The notes below the pieces were generated by a model, which saw nothing but the letters and a program-made list of their open reading frames with translations, had not been told where the DNA came from and ran no database searches. A program made the position numbers and the translations under genes. 64,000 nucleotides of DNA from Bacteroidota bacterium (lineage in GTDB: Bacteria; Bacteroidota; Ignavibacteria; UBA10030; UBA8401): the NCBI GenBank assembly GCA_005792285.1, contig SXSI01000017.1:1-64000 (forward strand). The letters run 5' to 3'. Of this stretch, positions 27,396 to 34,567 are shown piece after piece; positions within the stretch are counted from its first letter, which is position 1; the number at the start of each line of letters is the position of its first letter.

Positions 27396-29108
27396 ATGCA
27401 ACAAACAATTACATCCGACAACTTTTATGGTCTTGGTATAGCTCCTGGACTATTAGAAGTACTAGAAAAATTAAAATTTACAACACCAACACCAATTCAA
27501 CGCCAAGCAATTCCAATCGGAGTAGAAGGAAAAGATGTAGTTGGTATTGCTCAAACAGGAACAGGAAAAACATTGGCATTTGGAATTCCAATGGTTCAAC
27601 GTTTAGCACAATCAAAAAATAGAGGATTAATTTTAGTTCCTACTCGTGAACTTGCACTTCAAGTTGATAAAGTTCTTCACACAATTGGAAAAACTCTTGG
27701 ACTTCGCACAGCAGTATTAATTGGCGGCGCTGCATTTCGACCGCAAATGCAAGATCTAAAAAATAATCCAAATGTAATTATTGCAACCCCCGGACGATTA
27801 AATGATCATCTACAACAAAAAACAGTTTCACTTAATGCTGTGAATATGTTAGTAATTGATGAAGCAGATCGAATGTTAGAAATGGGATTTCAAGAACAAA
27901 TTCAAAAAATTCTAAAATTAGTACCACACGATAAACAAACAATGCTTTTTTCTGCAACACTTTCGCCAGACGTAATGAAAATAGCTTCTTCAACAATGAA
28001 GTTGCCGGTACAAATTGAAGTTGTACCACAAGGAACAACCTCAGATAGAGTCGTGCAAGAAATATTCATCGTAAAAAATAGTTCAAAAAGTAGATTGCTC
28101 GAAAAGATTTTAACTGAACATCATACATCAACTTTAGTTTTTACACGCACAAAACGTGGTGCATCAAAAGTTATGAAGTCGGTTCGAAGTATGGGACATA
28201 GCGCTGCAGAAATTCACTCAAACCGAACACTCGGTCAGCGAAGAGAAGCGCTTGAAGGTTTCAAAACTGGGAAATATAAAATTCTAGTTGCAACTGATAT
28301 TGCCGCACGAGGAATTGATGTTACAGGAATTGAACTCGTATTAAATTATGATTTACCTTCAACCGCAGAAGATTATGTTCACCGTATTGGAAGAACTGGT
28401 CGCGCAGGTGCTGGCGGTCGTGCAATTTCATTTGGAATGCCGGATCAACAACACGATATACGCGACATCGAAAGATTTATTCGCAAAACTTTACCACGAA
28501 TTCCATTGCCTGAACTTCCACCTGAACGTCCTCGTGTAGATGATGACCAGGAGAACGAAGAAAGAAGAGATGGTCGAAGAGGTAAAAGCCGTGGAGGTAG
28601 TAACCGAAGAAATGATCGTGGAGAAAGAAAATTTGTATATAGAAACAAAAGCCGAACTAGCTTTAACTCAAATGATGATCGTGGAGAAAGAAGATTTGTA
28701 CATAGAAACAAAAGCCGAACTAGCTTTAACTCAAATGATGATCGTAGAAATAGAGAAAAAGTTAGCAGTAAAGGAAGTCCTTTTCGAAGTGACGATCGAG
28801 GAAATAGAGAGCAAGTTAATACGGATAGAAATGACAGTCGCGGAAATCGAGAACAGAAAAGTGGTGAGCGAAAATACGAAAGCAGAAATCGTAGATTTGC
28901 TGGTGGTGGAAGAAAATTTAGTAGTGACACCAGAGGTGCAGTTCGTGGTGAGCGAAAACCATTTTCCGATAGTACTCAACGACCACAACCACAAGGAGAT
29001 GATAGACGACATCGTAAACCACAATCGGGAAGTTCGTCTGGACCAAGCCGAAATAAATTTACTACACGAATTCGAAGTAGTGCGCCTCGCAGAGATTCAA
29101 CGCGATAA
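27396..29108 (+). CDS. DEAD-box RNA helicase (RhlE-like) with basic repetitive tail
   Basis: This ATP-dependent RNA helicase has 570 residues. The core (about 1-375) shows the Q motif TPTPIQRQAIP, motif I AQTGTGKT, Ia PTRELALQV, Ib TPGRL, II DEAD, III SAT, V ATDIAARGIDV and VI HRIGRTGRAG. Order and spacing fit the RhlE group. From about 380 the tail is rich in Arg, Gly, Asn and Ser, and probably binds RNA nonspecifically. It includes two nearly identical 21-residue copies (DRGERKFVYRNKSRTSFNSN). Likely roles are ribosome assembly, mRNA turnover or cold adaptation. The antisense and frame-shifted ORFs over the tail are composition shadows. Confidence 0.95.
   Translation: MQQTITSDNFYGLGIAPGLLEVLEKLKFTTPTPIQRQAIPIGVEGKDVVGIAQTGTGKTLAFGIPMVQRLAQSKNRGLILVPTRELALQVDKVLHTIGKTLGLRTAVLIGGAAFRPQMQDLKNNPNVIIATPGRLNDHLQQKTVSLNAVNMLVIDEADRMLEMGFQEQIQKILKLVPHDKQTMLFSATLSPDVMKIASSTMKLPVQIEVVPQGTTSDRVVQEIFIVKNSSKSRLLEKILTEHHTSTLVFTRTKRGASKVMKSVRSMGHSAAEIHSNRTLGQRREALEGFKTGKYKILVATDIAARGIDVTGIELVLNYDLPSTAEDYVHRIGRTGRAGAGGRAISFGMPDQQHDIRDIERFIRKTLPRIPLPELPPERPRVDDDQENEERRDGRRGKSRGGSNRRNDRGERKFVYRNKSRTSFNSNDDRGERRFVHRNKSRTSFNSNDDRRNREKVSSKGSPFRSDDRGNREQVNTDRNDSRGNREQKSGERKYESRNRRFAGGGRKFSSDTRGAVRGERKPFSDSTQRPQPQGDDRRHRKPQSGSSSGPSRNKFTTRIRSSAPRRDSTR
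28614..28739 (+). repeat. Two tandem 63-bp repeats in the helicase tail
   Basis: Copies at 28614-28676 and 28677-28739 differ at only a few bases and encode DRGERKFVYRNKSRTSFNSND and DRGERRFVHRNKSRTSFNSND. A third, diverged unit begins gatcgtagaaat at 28740. The unit keeps the frame (21 codons), which fits recent slippage or unequal crossover. Confidence 0.92.
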
Positions 29109-29151
29109 TAAAATTTAAAAATTATATTTACTATTTACAAAAATTAAAATT

Positions 29152-29730
29152 ATGATACGAAAAACTTTACTTGGTTTGATATTAACTATATCAACTCTCA
29201 TTTCACAATCGAAGTGGTCGTTTGATGTAACACACTCAAATGTAAAATTCAGTGTTATTCACTTAATGATAAGTGAATTAGAAGGAAATTTTAAAAAGTT
29301 TGAAGGTGAAGTAATTTCCACAAACGATGATTTTACAGACAGCAAAATAAATTTCACAGTTGATGTAAACTCAATTGATACTGATAATGAAGGAAGAGAT
29401 AAACATTTAAAGTCGAGTGATTTTTTTAGCGCTGATACATTTCCAAATTTTACATTTACAGGAACATCATTCAAAAAGGTTTCCGAAAAAAAATATAAAC
29501 TTGTCGGAAATTTTACTATGAAGGGAATAACTAAGCCAATTACACTTGACGCTACTTATTTTGGTACCGTAAAGGATGGTCGCGGAAATTCCAAAGCTGG
29601 ATTTAAAATTGTCGGCTCACTCAGCCGAAAAGAATTTGGTGTAACGTGGGATAGAGCTACAGAAACTGGTGGTATAGTTGTGAGTGATAATGTTGATATT
29701 ACGTGCCATATTCAGTTAAGAAAAAACTAA
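29152..29730 (+). CDS. YceI-family periplasmic lipid-binding protein
   Basis: The protein has 192 residues and a signal peptide of about 1-20 (MIRKTLLGLILTISTLISQS). The YceI lipocalin-like fold is recognisable from KWSFDVTHSNVKFSVIHLMIS, INFTVDVNSIDTDNEGRDKHLKSSDFF, FPNFTFTGTSFK, GNFTMKGITKPITLD and GSLSRKEFGVTWD. Family members bind polyisoprenoids or other lipids in the periplasm. It starts 43 bases after the helicase stop and ends in a bidirectional terminator. Physiological role is not assignable from sequence. Confidence 0.94.
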   Translation: MIRKTLLGLILTISTLISQSKWSFDVTHSNVKFSVIHLMISELEGNFKKFEGEVISTNDDFTDSKINFTVDVNSIDTDNEGRDKHLKSSDFFSADTFPNFTFTGTSFKKVSEKKYKLVGNFTMKGITKPITLDATYFGTVKDGRGNSKAGFKIVGSLSRKEFGVTWDRATETGGIVVSDNVDITCHIQLRKN

Positions 29731-29750
29731 AGAAAAAAATAAGTTTCTCT

Positions 29751-29778
29751 AAAACCATCTTGCAAAAGATGGTTTTTT
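29751..29778. terminator. Bidirectional terminator between yceI and the SRAP gene
   Basis: The stem AAAACCATCTT/AAGATGGTTTT closes a GCAA tetraloop, with T-rich ends on both strands. It overlaps the stop codon of the convergent SRAP gene (29777-29779). Confidence 0.92.
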
Positions 29779-30436
29779 AGTTTAAGGGGGTGTGTATTTC
29801 CGCCGAATTATTTCTCGGCGAATTAACCATTAGCGAAATCGGACACGCTTCCATCTCAATTGCAGGATATGAAGTTATCAGTGAACTGATTTCATTAACA
29901 TCATTTGCGAGCAACCATTTTTCTTCATCATCTTTTTGTAAAATTACCGGCATGCGATCATGAATTTCGCTCATTAAATTATTTGGTGATGTGGTGATTA
30001 TTGAAAATGTACTTTTAATTTTTCCATCTACATCTTTCCATTCATCCCAAATGCCGGCAAGTGAAAAAAGCCCTCTCTTTTTTAATTTTATTCTGAATGG
30101 TTGTTTTTTTTCTTCAGTTTTTTTCCACTCATAAAAACTATCTGCTGGGACTAAACATCTTTTATTTCTTATACAACTTCTGAATGATGGTTTCTCAAAA
30201 ATAGTTTCTCCACGCGCATTTATCATTTTGTTTCCAATTGTTGGATCTTTTGACCACGATGGAATTAATCCCCACGAAAATAATTGTAATTTTTTTGGAT
30301 CGGTATTTGTAATAACTGGAAGCTTCATCATTGGTGCCGCATTAAAGAGTTGCGCTGAAAAATCTTTTAAAACTTCAATTTTAAAGTTTTCTACAATCTC
30401 TTCTATATTTTTTGAAATCGAATATCTTCCGCACAT
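29777..30436 (-). CDS. SRAP/HMCES-family protein (YedK-like), abasic-site protein
   Basis: It covalently crosslinks to abasic sites in single-stranded DNA and so shields them. The 219 residues begin MCGRYS; after removal of Met, Cys2 is the crosslinking residue. The conserved active-site set is visible: Asn73 in INARGET, Glu103 in SFYEWKK and His159 in IHDRMPVIL, along with WGLIPSW. Its start is one base from the umuC stop, so it is the last gene of an operon with umuD and umuC. That agrees with the known association of SRAP genes with SOS and translesion-polymerase genes. Confidence 0.95.
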   Translation of the reverse strand: MCGRYSISKNIEEIVENFKIEVLKDFSAQLFNAAPMMKLPVITNTDPKKLQLFSWGLIPSWSKDPTIGNKMINARGETIFEKPSFRSCIRNKRCLVPADSFYEWKKTEEKKQPFRIKLKKRGLFSLAGIWDEWKDVDGKIKSTFSIITTSPNNLMSEIHDRMPVILQKDDEEKWLLANDVNEISSLITSYPAIEMEACPISLMVNSPRNNSAEIHTPLN

Positions 30437-30437
30437 G

Positions 30438-31709
30438 TTAAATATTTATAGTTAGTAAATCATTCCACTGTGTAGTGTAACATTGCGTAAGTCGTTCTTG
30501 TCGAAGCCGCCACACTCTGTCAACTCCTTGTGCAGCATAACGAACAACATCGCGTCCCATTATTTTATTTAGTCTGTCAAGTGTCTGTGCGGCAATGTTG
30601 AATTTGTCTCGGGAAATTTTTCCGACTTCATCAAATAAATTATTTTGTATGAAGTTTTCAGAAGTCAAACCACTTACAATTATTCCCGCTTTTTTATAAT
30701 TATATCCTTCGCGAAAAATTGATTCGAGTCCGAAAAGAGCATGCCGCAAAAGTTCAATTGTATTATTAGTTGCTGTTGTAATGTGAATTGTGCGGGATTT
30801 ATTATACTGCGGCAACTCGGGTTTAAAAGGATTTGTTTCAATAAAAACAGTTATCAAATTAGCCACAGTTTTTTGCCGGCGAAGTTTTTCTGCACAACGA
30901 GATGTGTAAGTTGAAACTGCTTCACGAATAAGTGAAATATCAGTTGTCGTTTTTCCAAACGAGCATGAAGTACAAATTTCTTTTTTTGATGAACGAATTG
31001 GTTCAAGCATCATGCAAGAAGTTCCGCGTAATTCTTCAGCGATACGCAAACCGACAACAGTATAAATTTTACGAATCCATTCATCTTGCATATTCCGGAG
31101 TTCGAGCGCTGTAGTAATTCCGTATGAACGAAGCGAACGGGAATATTGCCGACCAATTCCCCAAATATCTTCAACGGGAAATGTTGAAAGAACCTCTTCA
31201 ATTTTTTTTTCTTCCGAAATAATAAAAAGACCTTCCGATTTAGAATTCTTTTTCGACAATTTATTTGCAACTTTTGCTAAAGTTTTCGTCGGTGCAATTC
31301 CAATTGAAACAGGAATACCTGTCCACCGTTTTATTTTTGTCTGAAGTCCCCGGGCAAATATTACCAAACGATCAAGTGGAATATTTGCCACATCAAGAAA
31401 TGCTTCGTCAATAGAATATATTTCAATATTAGGAGCATGCTCTGTAAGAATACTCATTACACGATCGGATATATCTCCGTACAAAGCATAATTGGAAGAG
31501 AAGACAGCAACATTATTATCGCGGAGAACATTTTCAATTTTAAACGCAGGAACTCCCATTTTAATTCCGAGCACTTTGGCTTCGTTGGATCTTGCAACAA
31601 TGCATCCGTCGTTATTTGAAAGCACAACCGCTGGACGATTTTTTAATGTGGGACTAAATATGCGCTCGCACGAAATATAAAAATTATTACAGTCAACTAA
31701 TGCAAACAT
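30438..31709 (-). CDS. umuC: Y-family DNA polymerase V catalytic subunit UmuC
   Basis: This translesion polymerase has about 423 residues. I start it at the ATG at 31709 (MFALVDCNNFYISCERIF), two bases after umuD. The ORF track's earlier start (31748) adds 13 residues not seen in the family and lies inside umuD. Catalytic features are the DCNNFYISCE motif, AVVLSNNDGCIVARSNEAK, and YSIDEAFLDV with the paired acidic residues. A helix-hairpin-helix region (FPVEDIWGIG) and the little-finger domain follow. The length matches UmuC rather than DinB. Confidence 0.96.
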   Translation of the reverse strand: MFALVDCNNFYISCERIFSPTLKNRPAVVLSNNDGCIVARSNEAKVLGIKMGVPAFKIENVLRDNNVAVFSSNYALYGDISDRVMSILTEHAPNIEIYSIDEAFLDVANIPLDRLVIFARGLQTKIKRWTGIPVSIGIAPTKTLAKVANKLSKKNSKSEGLFIISEEKKIEEVLSTFPVEDIWGIGRQYSRSLRSYGITTALELRNMQDEWIRKIYTVVGLRIAEELRGTSCMMLEPIRSSKKEICTSCSFGKTTTDISLIREAVSTYTSRCAEKLRRQKTVANLITVFIETNPFKPELPQYNKSRTIHITTATNNTIELLRHALFGLESIFREGYNYKKAGIIVSGLTSENFIQNNLFDEVGKISRDKFNIAAQTLDRLNKIMGRDVVRYAAQGVDRVWRLRQERLTQCYTTQWNDLLTINI

Positions 31710-31711
31710 AA

Positions 31712-32161
31712 TTATGGTTTGTGAATAATATAACTTACAACGCCCCAAATTTCAAATTCATTTTCTTTTAAAATTTTAATTGGAGTGAAATCCGGATTTT
31801 CCGGAACGAGATAAATTTCTGATTTAACTTTTTTAATTCTTTTAACAGTAAATTCACCATTCAACATACAGACCGCAATGTCTTTGTTTTTTGCTTCCAA
31901 CGATCTGTCAACAATTAAAATATCACCATCATTTATTCCGGCATTTATCATTGAACTTCCTTTTACACGAACATAAAAAGTAGCAGCAGGATGTGAAATA
32001 AGAAATTTATTAAGGTCGAGTTTTAATTCTACATAATCTTCCGCAGGAGAAGGAAAACCAGCTGCAACTTTAGATGTGAATAGTGGAAGTTTTAATGGCG
32101 TATTTGTATCTGCAGTGTAAAACTCAAGTTTTGTAGAATTATATAATCGTTTAAATTTCAT
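31712..32161 (-). CDS. umuD: UmuD-like S24 peptidase / polymerase V subunit
   Basis: Self-cleavage of this 149-residue protein activates polymerase V. The cleavage site is visible as Ala34-Gly35 in KVAAGFPSPAEDYVE. Catalytic Ser70 is in KGSSMINAGINDGD and catalytic Lys107 in GEFTVKRIKK. There is no N-terminal DNA-binding domain, which distinguishes it from LexA. It overlaps the MFS gene upstream by 11 bases and precedes umuC by 2 bases. I could not identify an SOS box with confidence; the operon promoter may be upstream of the MFS gene or inside it. Confidence 0.95.
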   Translation of the reverse strand: MKFKRLYNSTKLEFYTADTNTPLKLPLFTSKVAAGFPSPAEDYVELKLDLNKFLISHPAATFYVRVKGSSMINAGINDGDILIVDRSLEAKNKDIAVCMLNGEFTVKRIKKVKSEIYLVPENPDFTPIKILKENEFEIWGVVSYIIHKP

Positions 32162-33353
32162 TTGTTGGTAAAGTTAAATCTTCTTCGAATTTTGTTTTCC
32201 TAAATTTTAATTTTGTTGAAATAAATAATGCAGCCAAACAAAAAAGTGCTGCAAGTAAATATGGATAATATGGCTCGCTTTCAAATAATTTTCCAGCAAT
32301 AATTGGCGCAATCGCCATTGATGCAGACATAATTGAACCAAGTACTCCAATAACTTCTCCTTTAGTTTGCGGTGTTGCACTTGCTGCAGCTTGACTTGTA
32401 ATTACAACTCTGATAACAGACTGTCCAATTCCGAGAAATAATATTCCAATGTAAAAAAATAAATTTATTTTCGTTGCCATTAAAAAAAATCCGATTGATA
32501 AAATTGCCATCATTAAATATTCTAGTTTTGATTCAGAAAAATATTTAAGCCAAACCCTCTTTAATAATACTGCTTGATTTACCAAAACTATTGCACCGAG
32601 AAATGAAAATAGAAACCCAGTTACCGTTGAATTGAAATGAAAAACTTTTTGTGCAAATAATGAGAAGACTACCTGCGATAAAACAAATGCGAATGTGAAC
32701 AAAAACCAAGTTGTATATAAAGGTCTTAATTTTTTATCTACAAATGCTTTTTTTAAAGGCATAATTGGATTTATAGAAAATCGTTTTACAGATTTGTTGT
32801 GATGTGATTCCGGTAAAAAAAGAAATGCAATAAGAGCATTCAATAAAGCTAAAATTCCTGTAAACCAAAATGGAAAAGAGATTGAAATGTTACTTAAAAT
32901 TCCGCCGATCATTGGTCCAATCATAAATCCTAATCCAAAAGTTGCACCTGCTAAACCTAAATTTTGAGTTCGTTCTTTATCGTTTCTGGAAATGTCTACC
33001 ATATAACTTTGCAAGGTTGTAAATTTTCCAGCTGCGAGACCATCAACAATTCTTCCCAAAAATAATAACCACAAAGAATTTGCGCTTGCGAAAATAAATA
33101 AACCGATTGCACTTACAATCATTCCCCAAATAATTACTGGCCTTCTACCAACACGATCCGAAAGTACTCCAAGTGAAGGACTGCTGAGAAATGAAAAAAG
33201 TGAAAATGCTGAAAAAAGTAAAGTAATTGTAAATGGTGTCGCTTGAAATTCTTCCAGATAAAATGGAAGAAGTGGAATTACAATTCCAAAGCAAACTACA
33301 TCAACAAATATTGTAAAAAGTATTATTAATTTTTGGCGAGGAAGGTTGTTCAT
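32151..33353 (-). CDS. MFS transporter (DHA1/TetA-like)
   Basis: This inner-membrane proton-coupled efflux or uptake carrier has 400 residues and about 12 hydrophobic segments. It begins LIILFTIFVDVVCFGIVIPLLPFYLEEF, typical of the tetracycline-efflux-like DHA1 group. Motif A is present between TM2 and TM3 as GVLSDRVGRRPVI, and motif C-like GLGFMIGPMIGGIL follows. The substrate is unknown and the name does not imply tetracycline resistance. Its 3' end overlaps umuD, which makes it the first gene of a mutagenesis operon, an uncommon place for a transporter. Confidence 0.9.
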   Translation of the reverse strand: MNNLPRQKLIILFTIFVDVVCFGIVIPLLPFYLEEFQATPFTITLLFSAFSLFSFLSSPSLGVLSDRVGRRPVIIWGMIVSAIGLFIFASANSLWLLFLGRIVDGLAAGKFTTLQSYMVDISRNDKERTQNLGLAGATFGLGFMIGPMIGGILSNISISFPFWFTGILALLNALIAFLFLPESHHNKSVKRFSINPIMPLKKAFVDKKLRPLYTTWFLFTFAFVLSQVVFSLFAQKVFHFNSTVTGFLFSFLGAIVLVNQAVLLKRVWLKYFSESKLEYLMMAILSIGFFLMATKINLFFYIGILFLGIGQSVIRVVITSQAAASATPQTKGEVIGVLGSIMSASMAIAPIIAGKLFESEPYYPYLLAALFCLAALFISTKLKFRKTKFEEDLTLPTNEI

Positions 33354-33418
33354 TTATTATGTTGCTGAATATAATTCGTAAATAACCCAATTAATAATAA
33401 TATTTAAATCAAGTTTCA

Positions 33419-33450
33419 TTTGTTACTAACTTTTTTAATGAATATATTTG
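33419..33450 (+). promoter_or_regulatory. rpsT promoter, Bacteroidota type
   Basis: TTTG (33419-33422) and TATATTTG (33443-33450) are 20 bases apart, a full match to the -33/-7 promoter described in Bacteroidota. It predicts a leader of roughly 30 nt before rpsT. Confidence 0.7.
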
Positions 33451-33488
33451 CACAACATTTATCATAGATTAATAAAAAAATATAAGTT

Positions 33489-33743
33489 ATGGCTCAACAT
33501 AAATCATCAATAAAAAGAATTCGTTCGACTTCCCGCAGAACTGCGCGTAATGTTACAAAAGTTTCAAAATTGAAAACATTAACTAAAAAAGTTCGTTCCT
33601 TAGAATCAAAAGATCTATCTGCAACAACATTAAAAGAAGCTATTGCCTATTTAGATAAAATGAGACGTAAAGGAATTATTCACAGAAATAAAGCAGCAAA
33701 CCAAAAATCTAAATTAACTCGTTTAGTTAACAAGTTAAAGTAA
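33489..33743 (+). CDS. rpsT: 30S ribosomal protein S20
   Basis: This primary 16S rRNA-binding protein is 84 residues, highly basic and helical, as expected for bS20. Family features are MAQHKSSIKRIRSTSRRTARN at the N-terminus and GIIHRNKAANQKSKLTRLVNKL near the end. It is transcribed alone from a clear promoter. Its stop codon directly abuts that of the convergent TPR gene. Confidence 0.97.
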   Translation: MAQHKSSIKRIRSTSRRTARNVTKVSKLKTLTKKVRSLESKDLSATTLKEAIAYLDKMRRKGIIHRNKAANQKSKLTRLVNKLK

Positions 33744-34496
33744 TTACTTTCCCTCTTTTTTTAATTTAGCAATTTCAAAAGAAAGATTTTTTAATTCTAA
33801 AATTCTTTTTTCGAATTCCTCTTTTTCTAAAGGCCTTCTCACAATAAGCGTTTTATATAATCCAATTGCGTCAGCAAACTGTTCCTGATTTGCATAAATT
33901 TCTGCAAGTGTTGGGGTAACTATTGTTGGTTCAAAAGAATCAACATCGGGCAAAGAAGTATTTTCACCATTTTCATTTGGTACAATTTTTTCTGCTTGAG
34001 AAAGTAATTGTGCTATTTCATCAATTTGTTCAGCTTGATTTTTTTCACTTCCACTTTTATTTATTGATAAATATTTATCCAACGAAATCATTTCACTTTC
34101 AGGAAATTGAACTTGATGCTGATTTGAATATTCTTCAAATGTTGGAAAACTCTGAACAACCTCAGGAATAATTTCTTCGGTTGGAATATTTTTGATAAAT
34201 CTTGCAGCTACTTGATTTGTAGGACATTTTTGAATTGCTGTTAAAAAACTCTTTTTGGCTAAAGAATAATTTCCTTTTTTCAAATGAATTTTTCCTAAAA
34301 TAACAAAGGCAGAAACATAATCAGGATATTTTTTGATTCCACTTTCACACAAAGCCAACGCCTCGTCAACTTTTTCAAGTTGTAATAAGCCATCAGATAA
34401 TCGTGCAAATAATGGGGAAGATGGATTTGATTTTAGTTTTTCTGATAGAAAAACTATTTCACTTTCCGAAAATATTTTTTTAGCTACAGTAGTCAT
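33744..34496 (-). CDS. TPR-repeat protein, function unknown
   Basis: The protein has 250 residues and no signal peptide, so it is probably cytoplasmic. Tetratricopeptide-like helices lie at about 8-105, with SSPLFARLSDGLLQLEKVDEALALCESGIKKYPDYVSAFVILGKIHLKKGNYSLAKKSF broken into canonical A/B helices. An acidic, less ordered middle (110-190) follows. A last TPR at about 195-235 reads PTLAEIYANQEQFADAIGLYKTLIVRRP. TPRs mediate protein contacts; the partner is unknown. It is at the end of the miaB operon but has its own promoter candidate overlapping a terminator. Confidence 0.85.
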   Translation of the reverse strand: MTTVAKKIFSESEIVFLSEKLKSNPSSPLFARLSDGLLQLEKVDEALALCESGIKKYPDYVSAFVILGKIHLKKGNYSLAKKSFLTAIQKCPTNQVAARFIKNIPTEEIIPEVVQSFPTFEEYSNQHQVQFPESEMISLDKYLSINKSGSEKNQAEQIDEIAQLLSQAEKIVPNENGENTSLPDVDSFEPTIVTPTLAEIYANQEQFADAIGLYKTLIVRRPLEKEEFEKRILELKNLSFEIAKLKKEGK

Positions 34497-34503
34497 TTAT
34501 TAA

Positions 34504-34534
34504 TAAAAATGCCGACAAGAAAACTCATCGGCAT
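34504..34534 (-). terminator. Terminator between glycosyltransferase and TPR gene, overlapping a promoter start site
   Basis: On the minus strand, ATGCCGA and TCGGCAT form a 7-bp stem followed by TTTTTA. It lies 8 bases before the TPR start codon, and its 5' arm coincides with the predicted start site of the promoter at 34537-34565. Confidence 0.75.
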
Positions 34535-34536
34535 AT

Positions 34537-34565
34537 ATTATACATTGAACTTAATTGTAAAACAA
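34537..34565 (-). promoter_or_regulatory. Putative promoter of the TPR gene
   Basis: TTGTTT (34565-34560), a 17-base spacer, and a perfect TATAAT (34542-34537) on the minus strand. The predicted start is near 34530, inside the 5' arm of the terminator stem. Confidence 0.6.
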
Positions 34566-34567
34566 TC

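Noticed and set aside
28445-29118. Long antisense and frame-shifted ORFs over the helicase tail (192, 161 and 97 aa)
   Set aside because: The tail is low-complexity and repetitive, so all frames stay open by composition; the products are skewed (Val/Glu or Leu/Arg rich) and have no independent start signals.
33354-33488. SOS (LexA) box upstream of the MFS-umuDC operon
   Set aside because: I could not find a convincing palindrome, and the LexA consensus for this lineage is not known to me.
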